From assembly GCA_023105745.1 (NCBI GenBank), contig JALGQZ010000011.1, positions 14,227,975 to 14,291,974 of the forward strand: a stretch of 64,000 bases of DNA, given 5' to 3'. The position numbers were made by a program, and so were the translations under genes. Source of the DNA: Austropuccinia psidii. Taxonomy: Eukaryota; Basidiomycota; Pucciniomycetes; Pucciniales; Sphaerophragmiaceae. Shown piece by piece: positions 23,788 to 35,004 of this stretch; the stretch's first letter is position 1, and every line of letters begins with the position of its first letter. A model generated the notes under the pieces. That model did not search any database. It worked only from the letters and a program-made list of their open reading frames with translations, and was not told the DNA's origin.

Positions 23788-25614
23788 TGTGAGCCTTAGA
23801 GGTAATTTCATCTACCCAAAAGACCACAAATACAAAAATAACATATTAATATAAATAAAATAGATTCATTCATATTATTAAAATAAAAATCAAAATATAA
23901 ATATAAAATTATATTAAAAATAAAAAAATTAATTACAATTTAAAAATAAAAATACATTAAATTTTGTAAGTGTAAAATTACATTTATACTTGAAAAAATT
24001 AAGTAAAAATGAAATTTCAACAAAATTGTGAAAAAATAAATAAATTTGGAAAAAATTCAAATAAAAATTATTATAGCTTTTCATCCAGTAAATAAACATA
24101 TAAAAATTGTTTCACCATTGGATTCCTCATAAAAAATCAGCTGGGGTAACCTCTGAGTGAAATTCTTGTAACTCAACTCTAAATAAGCTTAAATTAAGTT
24201 TTTAGTATTTTCAATACAAAAGTTGAAAATCCTCAAAACTTTAATTTAATTCACACCACATGTGGTGTTAACCATCAATTTTTGTGTTAAAACTGAGGTG
24301 TTGTGTTTAGTTTAGAAGTTATGAGGAATTGAAGTATTTTCAATTGAATTCAATTGAAATGTCAAAATGTGCACGTGTATTACATAAGTCAACTTTGATT
24401 TACATATGAGGTGTCAATTATTACTGTATTTTACTGTACAATTCAATTGAACTACATATGTAAATTATAAGTATAATACATGATGAGGAATTAAAGGAAA
24501 AATAAATTGGAAAGATTAAATTTGGGGGGGAAAGGAACTCCAGCTCTAAGGGGGAGCTAGACCCCCAAACTCCTTGCTGACAGGTGTGGGATGTCAAATT
24601 TCACGCAAAAGTTCATCACTTTTGGCCTGGAATTGAGTTACAGGGTCTTTGGACTCAATTGATGATGAGGTTTTGATACCAACTGGGGTAGTTTTACCTG
24701 TTTCCAAGACGGTAAAACTACCCTTAAGATAAAACAATCATAGTAAGAACAGTCTTAACTGGTTTCTACGCCTCTTACACACATTCTGACGTGTTTTGAA
24801 GTCTCTAGGCCTGGTATTGCTATAGTAATGGCTGTTTTAAGGGTCTTAAATGGCTAAAAATGGCTTAAACCAGCCCTTTTTGGTCTAAACCAGGGTTCAA
24901 TGATGCCATAATTGGCTTTTCTGTTGTCAGACTGTTTTTCACGACTGACAAGAGTAAATTTTACTGTTGGAGTAAGAGAATTGATGGCTATAAGAGAATG
25001 TCTTCTTTGCCCCACTTTTCTCTTCATGTTAGAATCTTTTCCTTTTATTAATTAGTTTAAACACTGTTAAACCAATCAATCAAAGATTCCAACCACCATT
25101 TTCAAGTCATTTTGATCCTTTTAACCACTTGAAAAAATAATTATAATCATTGTTTGTAACTCTTATAATCATTTTTACCCCTGAACCACCCCAAAAGTGA
25201 ATTAAAGCATCTTTCATCACTGTAAACTTTGTCACTTTGTTTCCAAATTCATTCTGGTCACTTTTCGGCGTGTTTTCTCTTTAATATTCTTTTTAAAGAC
25301 TCTGTTCTTTAATTAATTGCTTGCAGTTCTTTGCTCAATTAATTCCAATTGAAATTGCTCTTGAAGAAATTTCTTTTGTAGCCTTAAAATATCTCTTGTA
25401 GAGTATTTTTTGGATATATTTTTATTGTTGGTAAAACAATAAATCTTTATAATATTATTGTTTTATACTAATAAAGTTATAAACAATAAAATTGGCGTTT
25501 TTTCTCTTAAAAATAATATTTCTTACTATTTTCAATTGATTTTTACCTTATACAAATTTTGAGGACAGGAAAAGTACTTCATTTTTAATCAAAGTTTCAT
25601 ATCCACACCTTACA
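23788..25614 (+). repeat. 5' LTR of element D (1827 bp)
   Basis: Bounded by TGTGAGCCTT and CACCTTACA. It carries a cluster of palindromes in the middle: ACACCACATGTGGTGT (24253-24268), a 22-bp perfect palindrome at 24338-24359 centred on GAATTC, and ATTACATATGTAAAT-like copies. Further on is a G-run/C-run hairpin (GGGGGAGCTAGACCCCC near 24550). It differs from the 3' LTR at roughly 2 percent of the positions I compared. Confidence 0.95.
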
Positions 25615-25839
25615 TTTGGGGGCCCAGCCGTGATATTTTACCTGTGACATATTTTTTTTACTCTTTTTAAATCTTTTTTCTTATATTGAAAAATTTAAAA
25701 AACATATAAAAAATACTTATAATTCAAAAAATCCATAAAAAATAATTTTTTTCATATTATAAGTGAGGCTTATATTTTTATTTCTTTTTTGAAATATCCT
25801 TTTTTTTACTTAATTAATTGTTTTTTTCATTAATTTTAG
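25615..25839 (+). other. Primer-binding site and leader of element D
   Basis: TTTGGGGGCCCAGCC follows the LTR. The AT-rich leader ends in TTCATTAATTTTAG (acceptor-like) at 25839, directly before exon 1 of ORF1. Nothing else seen. Confidence 0.6.
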
Positions 25840-26752
25840 TGTCTGACAACATGGTAAGACAAGAAAACATTGAAACAGCCTCAACAGTCACCAGCATTAT
25901 TCCTGCTAGTACTATTAATTCAGACCATAATAGTACTGTTATTGTGACTCAAAATAACCAACCTGAACCAATATCTTTTGAATTGATTAACTTGTACATA
26001 AGTAATACCCTTCAGAAAGCTAAGAATTTGGCCAATAGTAAGTTTTTTGACGTAAAAATACTATTTTAAGCCTTCTTAAACCATAATTATGCCTTCAACC
26101 AGGTCAGGAGCCAGCTACAACCCCTCAAGCAGTTCCCAAAAAGGTAATAGACGTGATTATGGCCAAGGCCAATCAGGTACAGAAGGAAAAGGGTCAGTTG
26201 ATGACTTCCAAACAACTGAATTGGGTCATTCTGAAGCTGATAATACTATTTTACCTTCAAAAAGAGCTGACACTGCCACAACAAGCCTCTGTGGACATAT
26301 ACAAAGCCAGCCACAGTGCATACAACAATGCACTTCAATTCAAGGAGTACCAGATCCTTGCAGACCTGTGGAAGAATAGCATGAATTCTTACCTGACAGT
26401 AAGAAAATTCCTGGGCCATCCCAACACTTTCAAATTGCTCAATGGATGGCATCCACTGATGCAGAAGAAAAACATGATGCTTTTGACACTAGAATGGAGG
26501 AAAAACAACCCTCCACCACCCAAACCAGTGCCAAAAACAGCCCCAGTGACCAGCAGCAGCAATTCCAACGTGAAAAAGCAGCCACAAACTCCAAACAAGG
26601 GCAAGTGGAAGGCACCAGCCCCAAACCCTTACAGCCAGGGCTACAGAATCCCAAAGATTCAACAGGATGGCATGGAAAATGTATTTCAGATGGCTAGAAC
26701 CATGATGGAATTACAGAAGAAGGAGGAAGCCAGATTAAGATTCCAGAAATGA
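25840..26752 (+). CDS. Element D ORF1, intact two-exon gene of unknown function
   Basis: The only fully open copy in the window. Exon 1 is 25840-26037 and exon 2 26103-26752. The protein is about 280 residues if exon 1 supplies the start. An in-frame ATG exists at 25851 in this copy only (A and E have GTG); alternatively the TG at 25840 may be completed by an upstream exon ending in A. Exon 1 is Ser/Thr/Asn/Gln-rich. Exon 2 has a Leu/Ile-rich stretch (LNWVILKLIILFYL), a conserved block (QQASVDIYK, then MNSYLTVRKFLGH), a Pro- and Lys-rich linker, and a charged C-terminal motif (NVFQMARTMMELQKKEEAR). The stop TGA overlaps ATG of the next frame (ATGA at 26749-26752). I recognise no known domain. 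The basic linker would suit nucleic acid binding, but that is a guess. Confidence 0.6.
26038..26102 (+). other. Predicted intron in ORF1 of element D
   Basis: 65 nt, donor GTAAGT, acceptor TTCAACCAG. Splicing joins exon 1 (phase 1, A) to exon 2 (GT CAG GAG) in an open frame. Without splicing the exon-1 frame stops within the intron. The same 65-nt intron lies in E, a 64-nt version in A and a diverged 62-nt version in B. Confidence 0.6.
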
Positions 26753-27743
26753 TTTCTGACATATTTGATTCCATCCCAGAGTTGTATAATGCTATAAATG
26801 ATGTGAAAAAACATCTTTCTGATAAAAATGAAACCATTTGTAACAACATTAAAACAAACAACCTGAGTCTGTGCCAAATTAATGAAACACTTATGTGTTT
26901 TGAAAAAGTTTTAAGAACAATTAAAAATTCAAATAATTATAATTCTTCTGGCAATAGAATAAATGAACAATCTGCCATTATTAAAGAATTAACAGATAAA
27001 TATTCTAAATTCAATATTGATGAAATAATTGAAACGATAATTAAACAAGCCATAATTATTATCAAAACAGATAATAAGAAAGTCCTTTATGACATTTCAA
27101 ATTCATTTACTGAAGTAAAGACATATACCATTGCCTTGAAAAAGTGTTTTGATGCTTCACAAGAATAAGTATCAAAATTATCAATGAGATTTAATCAAGT
27201 CACTGCTGATAATACAAGACAGACAGAGTTCTGGCAAGAGCTGACACATAAAGAAGACATGTATAAAATTGAAGTAATAAATTTAATAGAAAGCTTCCAA
27301 CATGAATACAGAAATTCCCAAAGGTGTAGCAACAGTAAAATGAATGACATTGAGCAAAGACTGAACACCTTACCAAGAATGTCTACACCTCTAAATCAAA
27401 ATGAGGGCACAAGAATTTCAAATCCACAAGTATTGGATCCTGATAATTCACAATTAAAAAATGAATTATCCACTCCTTTTCATAACTTGGAACCATCAAT
27501 GGGCCAAGCACTCTTGAAAGAAGTTCCAATAAGCATCCTACATTTCCAGTGAGCTTGATAAAGCCATATAAATCTAGTGATGCTGAGAAATTTCCCTTGA
27601 GTAATAAGATTCCCCAAGTTATACCTCCTATTGAGACATCTGGTACTGAGAACATTACCAAAGTTCTTAAAGAAAGGAAATTAAGAACCAAGAAAGTAAG
27701 GGAATACCTTGTTAGGTACAGCAACCAAACTTGTGAAGATTAA
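26749..27743 (+). pseudogene. Gag-frame fragment fused to integrase tail in element D
   Basis: Starts at the ATG within ATGA. The first 140 codons are a Lys/Asn/Ile-rich coiled-coil-like segment, broken by TAA at 27166-27168 (GAA in copy A; the same TAA occurs in E). The frame then continues to about 27528. There the capsid region is cut and joined, out of frame, to integrase C-terminal sequence (SLIKPYKSSDAEKF...REYLVRYSNQT). The stop TAA at 27741-27743 is shared with copy A. No capsid, nucleocapsid, protease, RT or integrase core remains. Confidence 0.88.
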
Positions 27744-27820
27744 TGGTTAGAAGAAAAAGATATACCAGAAGATTCAGACACACTAGAAATACCAATAATA
27801 CCAATATTACAAAGTAACAT

Positions 27821-27840
27821 TCTTTTTTAGGGGGAGGGAA
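27821..27840 (+). other. Polypurine tract of element D
   Basis: TTTTTTAGGGGGAGGGAA sits immediately before the 3' LTR and is identical in type to the tracts of A and E. Confidence 0.85.
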
Positions 27841-29679
27841 TGTGAGCCTTAGAGGTAATTTCATATACCCAAAAGACCACAAATACAAAAATAACATATT
27901 AATATAAATAAAATAGATTTATTCATATTATTAAAATAAAAATCAAAATATAAATATAAAATTATATCAAAAATAAAAAAATTAATTACAATTTGAAAAT
28001 AAAAATACATTAAATTTTGTAAGTGTAAAATTACATTTATATTTGAAAAAATTAAGTAAAAATGAAATTTTAACAAAATTGTGAAAAAATAAATAAATTT
28101 GGAAAAAAGTTAAATAAAAATTATTATAACTTTTCATCCAATAAATAAACATATAAAAATTATTTCACCATTGCATTCCTCATAACAAATCAGGTGGGGT
28201 CACCTCTGAGTGAAATTCTTGTAACTCAACTCTAAATAAGCTTAAATTAAGTTTTTAGTATTTTCAATACAAAAGTTGAAAATCCTCAAAACTTTAATCT
28301 AATTCACACCACATGTGGTGTTAACCATCAATTTTTGTGTTAAAACTGAGGTGTTGTGTTTAGTTTAGAAGTTATGAGGAATTGAAGTATTTTCAATTGA
28401 ATTCAATTGAAATGTCAAAATGTGCGCGTGTATTACATAAGTGAACTTTGATTTACATATGAGGTGTCAATTATTACTGTATTGTACTGTATAATTCAAT
28501 TGAATTACATATGTAAATTATAAGTATAATACATGATGAGGAATTAAAGGAAAAATAAATTGGAAAGATTAAATTTGGGGGGGGAAAGGAACTCCAGCTC
28601 TAAGGGGGAGCTAGACCCCCAAAGTCCTTGCTGACAGGCGTGGGATGTCAAAATTCACGCAAAATTTCATCAATTTTGGCCTGGAATTGAGTTACAGGGT
28701 CTGTGGACTCAATTGATGATGAGGTTTTGATACCAACTGGGGTAGTTTTAGCTGTTGCCAGGAGGGTAAAACTACCCTTAAGATAAAACAATCAAAGTAC
28801 AAACAGTTTTAACTGGTTTCTACGCCTCTTACACACATTCTGACGTGTTTTGAAGGCTCTAGGCCTGGTATTGCTATAGGAATGGCTGTTTTAAGGGTCT
28901 AAAATGACTAAAAATGGCTAAAAATGGCTTAAACCAGCCCTTTTTGGTCTAAACCAGGGTTCAATGATGCCATAATTGGCTTTTCTGTTGTCAGACTGTT
29001 TTTCACGACTTACAAGAGTAAATTTTACTTTTGGAGTAAGAGAATTGATGGCTATAAAAGAATGTCTTCTTTGCCCCACTTTTCTCTTCATGTTAGAATC
29101 TTTTCCTTTTATTAATTAGTTTAAACACTGTTAAACCAATCAATAAAAGATTCCAACCACCATTTTTAAATCATTTTAATCCTTTTAACCACGTGAAAAA
29201 ATCATTATAATCATTGTTTGTAACTCTTATAATCATTTTTACCCCTGAACCACCCCAAAAGTGAATTAAAGCATCTATCATCACTGTAAACTTTGTCACT
29301 TTGTTTACAAATTCACTCTGGTCACTTTTGGGCATGTTTTCAATTTAATATTCTTTTTAAAGACTTTGTTCTTTCATTAATTTCTTGCAGTTATTTTCTC
29401 AATTAATTCCAATTGAAATTGCTCTTGAAGAAATTTCTTTTGTAGCCTTAAAATATCTCTTGTAGAGTATTTTTTGGATAAATCTTTATTGTTGGTAAAA
29501 CAATAAATCTTTATAATATTATTTTTTTATACTAATAAAGTTATGAACAAGAAAATTGGCGTTTTTTCTCTTAAAAATAATATTTTCTTACTATTTTTAA
29601 TTGATTTTTACCTTATACAAATTTTGAGGACAGCAAAAGTACTTTATTTTTAATCAAAGTTTCATATCCACACCTTACA
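27841..29679 (+). repeat. 3' LTR of element D (1839 bp)
   Basis: Same termini as 23788-25614. Followed directly by AACAT, the second copy of the target-site duplication. Confidence 0.95.
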
Positions 29680-29684
29680 AACAT

Positions 29685-30445
29685 AGACTCCAGCTGACAA
29701 TTTTTTCGCTCTAAACCAGGGTTCATTGATGCCATAATTGGCTTTTCTGTTGTCAGAGTGTTTTCCACGACTGAAAAGAGTAAAATGTACTTTTGGAGTA
29801 AGAGAATTGATGGCTATGAAATAATTTCTTCTTAGCACCACTATTCTCTTCATGTTAGAATCTTTTCCTTTTATAATTAGTTTAAAAACTGTTAAGAAAA
29901 TCAATAAAAGATACCAACCACCCTTTTTTAACCATTTTAATGTTTTCAACATGTGAAAAATTCACTATAATCACTTTTTGTAACTCTTATAATCAATTTT
30001 ACCCCTGAACCACCCCATAAATGAATTAAAGCATCTTTTATCACTGTAAACTTTGTCAATTTGTTTCAAATTCACTCTGGTCACTTTTGGGTGTGTTTTC
30101 ATTTTAATAATCTTTTTAAAGACTTTGTTATTTAATTAATTGCTTGCAGCTCTTTTCTCAATGAATTCCAATTGAAATTGCTCTTGAAGAAATTTCTTTT
30201 CTAGCCTTAAATATCTGTTGTAGATTATTTTTGGATGAATTTTTATTGTTTTTAAAACAATAAATCGTTATAATATTATTTTTTTATACTTATAAAAGTT
30301 AGAGACAGAAAATTTGGCATGTTTTCTCTTAAAATTACTATTTCATACTATTTTTAATCAAAGTTTTACCTTATAAAAATTTTGAGGACAGGAAAAGTAC
30401 TTGATTTTCAATCAAAGTTTCCTATCCACACGTTACAAATTTATT
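29685..30445 (+). repeat. Degenerate family-A LTR fragment
   Basis: Aligns with the second half of the family-A LTR from the CTCTAAACCAGGGTTC region to the end (CCACACGTTACA), with many substitutions and small gaps. The left boundary is blurred near 29690. It is clearly older than the D and E LTRs. It lies between the C/D junction and element F, with no internal region attached. Confidence 0.8.
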
Positions 30446-30751
30446 CAGTTTTTCTGTCAGATTGTCAATAATTATGTCATGATTGATTGTCAAATTATTT
30501 TCTTTGATATCTCTTCTTCATCAATAAAATTCTTGTTGTCCTTGGATTAATCTCCAAGTATTGTCAATTAAGACTTTTGGTTTATTATTGTAAACAATAA
30601 ATTTAATTCTGTCTATTCCTTTTTCATTTTTTAGAACAATTTCTGTTAGAGATAAGAAGCTACTATCTATTCATCTTAAAGATAATAAACTCTTTTTAAT
30701 TTCTTTCAGAGGTAATATACTGCTTTAAGCTCTTTTAAAGTATTGAAAACA
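30446..30751 (-). other. Decayed start of gag frame of element F
   Basis: Minus-strand sequence after ORF1, Lys/Asn/Ile-rich with stops. By position it corresponds to the coiled-coil region after ORF1 in A, D and E. No open frame or recognisable domain. Confidence 0.4.
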
Positions 30752-31663
30752 TCAGGAGAAAACTAATTTCTTTAGGAAATGGGGTTGTCTCATTCTTTGT
30801 TCCCCCTTGTCCTTGAATTCTCTCAAAGTTCTGTCCATGTTGAAGACCTTTTCCATGGCATTTTTGGATTCTTTGGATCTTGTAACTTGGGGTATTTGTT
30901 TTCCTAAAGTTCTTTTTCTTGTTCTTCTCCCCTTCTTGGGGGTGTTGGCTTGCTGGTATAACGCACTGGGGCTTCTTCCTTGCTTTCCTCCCTCTTTTTG
31001 TTGTCCCAGTCCTTTATCGATTTGATTTGAGGTTTGGATGATGGTGAATTTCATTCATTAGAGAATCTCACTATTTCCTCTTCTTTGAGGAAGTCTTTCA
31101 AGATGTTCCAGGAGTTCATCACTCCTTTGTGGATTTTTGGCAACATTTCCCAATCTTTGTCCTTGTAAACCATGTAATCCTGCTTTTACTGGCTCATGTA
31201 AATTTCTATATGAGCCCACTGAATTTCTGTTGTAATTACTCATAATTGGTTCCAACTATGGTTCAGGTATTATAGGCATTTTTGGGACTTGCCTTTGGGA
31301 TATGGCACTTCCTTGTGTGGATGCTGTTCCACTGGGGATTTTTCCCTTTCTTTTCACTTTTTTGGGATCATTTCAACTTCTGATTGCACCTCCATCTGAG
31401 TTTATGGAGTATAAGGATCCTCTTCTACTAGTAGTTACAAAAAATAAGAGATTAAAATATTTCAGAAAAACAAAAAGTCTTTCTATGGAACTTCTAAGGG
31501 AGGTACTAACCTTCAGAGTCCTGAACAGTGGTGCCTGGAAAAACTCATTTATTAGCTTTCTTTTCTTATTTACGACAAGATTTGGAGAGCTTAAGCAGGT
31601 TTCTTCCATCAATCTTTCAAAAGTGGTTTGATTTTCCTCTGTTGGGTTATCTTCAGATACTAA
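30752..31663 (-). pseudogene. Element F ORF1 homologue, decayed
   Basis: Minus-strand remnant of the same ORF1 as in A, B, D and E. After TTTTTTAG comes TA-TCT-GAA-GAT-AAC, matching TG-TCT-GAC-AAC of family A at the start of exon 1. A possible donor AAG/GTTAGT lies near 31505. Exon 2 pieces include KDKDWEMLPKIHKGVMNSWN (about 31110-31180), aligning with EWELL...PMNSYL of B, and a C-terminal motif NAMEKVFNMDRTLREFKDKG near 30810-30870, aligning with NVFNMARTLMEFKNKE of B. Several stops are present. It is a third diverged witness that this reading frame was under selection. Confidence 0.55.
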
Positions 31664-32133
31664 AAAAGAACAATGAATATAAGTCTTTTTATAAAAAGTG
31701 TTGTTTTTGGAAATATATTCCTATTTCCATGTAAAAATTTCTTTTGTATCTTTTAAAATAAGAGAAATGAATAAAAATGAATAAAAATGATTTTTTATAC
31801 TTTTTTGTTTTTTATTTTGATTTTCAAAAAATAAAATAAAAATTAATATGATTCTTTTTTTGAAATTGAATTAAAATATAATTATTTTTAATATATAAAT
31901 ATCTTTTTTGATCACTAGAGTCACTCAAACAAAGTTCTTTGAAGTCTAAGGATGTTACAAATCCTGTATAAGACAGTGCAATTGCTTGCCAAATGCCTCA
32001 GTAGCCTTTGAAACCAATAAATAGTAAATTCTTATATAATTTTATGATTTTAAATATAATCTATTATTAGATAATCCCAATTGTAATCTTTTTTAAATTT
32101 CTTTGAAGTAAATATAAGTGCCAGGCCCCCAAG
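31664..32133 (-). other. Leader and primer-binding site of element F
   Basis: AT-rich leader with CTTGGGGGCCTGGCAC (minus strand) next to the LTR end at 32134. Contains no supported gene. Confidence 0.5.
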
Positions 32134-33649
32134 TGTAAGGTATGACTATGAAACAATAAGTAAATATTACTAATAATCTACTTATTGTATCTGAATTTCG
32201 TTATTACAGTAACGAATAGGATTAAAAATGTTTATAATAATAAATGATTGTTATATTTATTGCGTAAATATATATATATCATTAAAATAAAGAAAAGAAT
32301 ATAATGAAAAATATATTAATATTTGATAATTACTATGTTTATGGCAATTTGTTATTTTTACCAATAAATAATAAATGCATTAAAAATTGTTATTTAATAA
32401 TAAAAACCAATCTATAACAATAATATTACTAATATTAAAGATTTATACTTATATTAATGAAAGTATTCTTGAAAATAATATTGGAGGGGAAATTATCATA
32501 AAAAGAGAAAATAACTGACTTTTAGCATTTAATATAATATTTTGGAAGGATTCACACCAAATGATGTAAATACAACTTATTTAAGTTTTATTTACACATA
32601 AAAATAAAATGAATTACAAATATTTTTGATTTTGGGTGGAATTGAAGATTTTTAAAGAGAATTTAACAAAAAAACAAATTATGGAGTGAATCATCTTAAA
32701 GCTAGTAATCATAATAAATATCATCTTTGTTCTTTAAAAATATAATATATCTATATGTAAATAATAACAAAATTTCCTTTTAATTTAATTTTTCTTATTG
32801 TTTTTGATGCATCTGAGGGAGAAGTAGAGGAAATAGAGCTCTTTTTACATTAAAATCCTCCTTCCTTGAGTTCAGAAGGCTTTTAGTAGACATTTACTGA
32901 TGATATCCACTGGAGGTTGATCAGTAATTTAAGGTTTAGTTATGATTACAACATAATTAAACCATCTTATCTCATTATTACACCATGATTCAGATTTATC
33001 ACTGTAACTCTAAGCTTTCTGACATCAAAGGCTTGGCAGAAGATTGGAATTTGTGGAATTTATTAGCATGAATTATAACATACTAATATTATCAAATTTT
33101 ATCACTTATATAACTTTCAATCTCAAAACAAGATTGCAGTGAATGATTATAAATGATCACTTTTAAGCCTAAGCTTTGATCATTAATATCTTCAGAGCCA
33201 TACATGATGAAGCCATTCAGAGAATCAATTCTTATATATTGACATATCTTTACTAAGCTTAAAACAGAATTTTATTATATCATCAAAACTGTATTTTTGA
33301 TGATTTTTGTTATAGCCCATTTTTTTTTCCAAATTTACTATTTTAAACCTCAAACCATGATTTCAAAGGGTTATACCTTGAATATAATGATACAAATTAC
33401 ATATTTATTCACTTATGGGCTATTAGAATCTGAATATCTACTTGTTAAGTTTGGAACACTTTCACAAAAAAGTGGTCAAAAGCTGTTGCTATTCTTCTGA
33501 ATAAACCCTTCTAAGCTATAACCCTGTTTGTAAATTGTCAAACCAAGCTTATATCTTGATCTTCACGGGTATTATGTGGTAACTTCAATTTTGGGCCAAT
33601 GCTTTATCATTCATATTTCAAGATATATCAGTCAAAAATCATGAATATA
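32134..33649 (-). repeat. LTR of element F, main part
   Basis: Begins (plus strand) TGTAAGGTATGACTATGAAAC, the complement of the LTR end. It runs to the insertion point of the family-A solo LTR and resumes at 37512. No other copy of this LTR is in the window. Very AT-rich; no gene supported. Confidence 0.65.
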
Positions 33650-34552
33650 TGTAAGGTGTGGATATGAAACTTTGATTAAAAATCAAGCACTTTTCCTGTC
33701 CTCAAAATTTGTATAAGATAGAAAATCAATTAAAAAGAGTAAGAAATATTATTTTTAAGAGAAAACACGCCAAATTTATTGTTTATAACTTTATTAATAT
33801 AAAACAATAATATTATAACAATTTATTGTTTTACCAACAATGAAAATTTATCCAAAAATACTCTACAAGAGATATTTAAGGCTACAAAAGAAATTTCTTC
33901 AAGACCAATTTCAATTGGAATTAATTGAGCAAAGAACTGCAAGCAATTAATTAAAGAAAAAAGTCTTTAAAAAGAATATTAAAGAGAAAACACGCTGTGG
34001 GAACTCCTTTTGGTGTGGGATGAAATAAGGCAGTACCTTGAGGGGGAAATTATTGGTAAGTCTGTTTTGAATTTCAGAATTGTCCAATAACCATGGGTGC
34101 TAAGGTGTATTAGCTGCCCCTCTAAATAATACTGAATAGTCAGCCTACAGAGAATCACAAAATAAAATAAGATTTGTGGCTTTAACAGATAGAGAAGACT
34201 TATCAGCAGTCTCTAAATCAGACCTATCAATAACACTACAGTAAAAATTCTGATCTAAAATTTCTGATAAAATAAACACTAGATTTTTTTATACTTTATT
34301 TTAATAAAAGTGATGATAATATATATATATATATATGTTTTGGGTTTCTGTTATTTTAATGAAACTAATAAGAATATTTTTTTTTGTTTTTTTTAATAAG
34401 AATGATAAGAATATATATATTTTTTTTGGTTTTAGGTTGATTATAATGATTTTTTTTTTGATATGAGTACTAATAATAAGACTACTGGATTTGATTCTTT
34501 TAGGATTTTTTTTAATACTGGGTTTTATATCACTACTACTTTTTTTTTTAAT

Positions 34553-34800
34553 AATACTAAGCCACTGAGCAAGGCTACTGAGCTTTTTACTACGTTAATA
34601 CTACTATTCTTCACTAATACTAAGCTACTGAGCAAGGCTACTGAGCTTTTACTACGGTTATACTACTATTCTTCACTAATACTAAGCTACTGAGCAAGGC
34701 TACTGAGCTTTTACTACGGTTATACTACTATTCTTCACTAATACTAAGCTACTGAGCAAGGCTACTGAGCTTTTCACTACTAAAACACTACTACTATTCT
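34553..34800. repeat. Tandem array, ~62-bp unit, about four copies
   Basis: The unit contains AAGCTACTGAGCAAGGCTAC, then TGAGCTTTTACTACGG and a CTATTCTTCACTAATAC tail. Copies start near 34557, 34620, 34682 and 34744. The last three are almost identical, so amplification was recent. Confidence 0.88.
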
Positions 34801-35004
34801 AGATATCCTGCTAGTTCAGGGATGGTTATGATCCTGGATAGTGGGAACTTGTTCCATGATGATGGGAAAAATGAGGGAGAGAGGACCTCTATTTATAGCT
34901 TTTGGGCCTCCATAGAGCTTCTCAAAATAGGGTACTTAGAAAAAATCATAGCTGAGAGGTTTTAGCTATTGAGACATGTAGTTTTGGTGTAGCAGCGTGT
35001 TTGC

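Larger units (their letters stand above)
23788..29679 (+). mobile_element. Element D: family-A Gypsy deletion derivative with perfect TSD
   Basis: It is 5892 bp against 10,068 bp for E. Both LTRs, primer-binding site and polypurine tract are present. The target duplication is AACAT on both sides (23783-23787 and 29680-29684). The internal region keeps ORF1 and the first part of the gag frame, then jumps to the integrase tail near 27530, a loss of about 4.2 kb. It is therefore non-autonomous but has every cis element needed for mobilisation by a relative. Confidence 0.95.

Noticed and set aside
25615..25630. Assignment of the primer-binding site to a specific tRNA
   Set aside because: TGGGGGCCCAGCC and TGGGGGACTGGCC would pair with tRNA 3' ends I cannot identify without the organism's tRNA set.
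34321..34340. AT dinucleotide run
   Set aside because: Simple microsatellite inside the unclassified insert; no function suggested.
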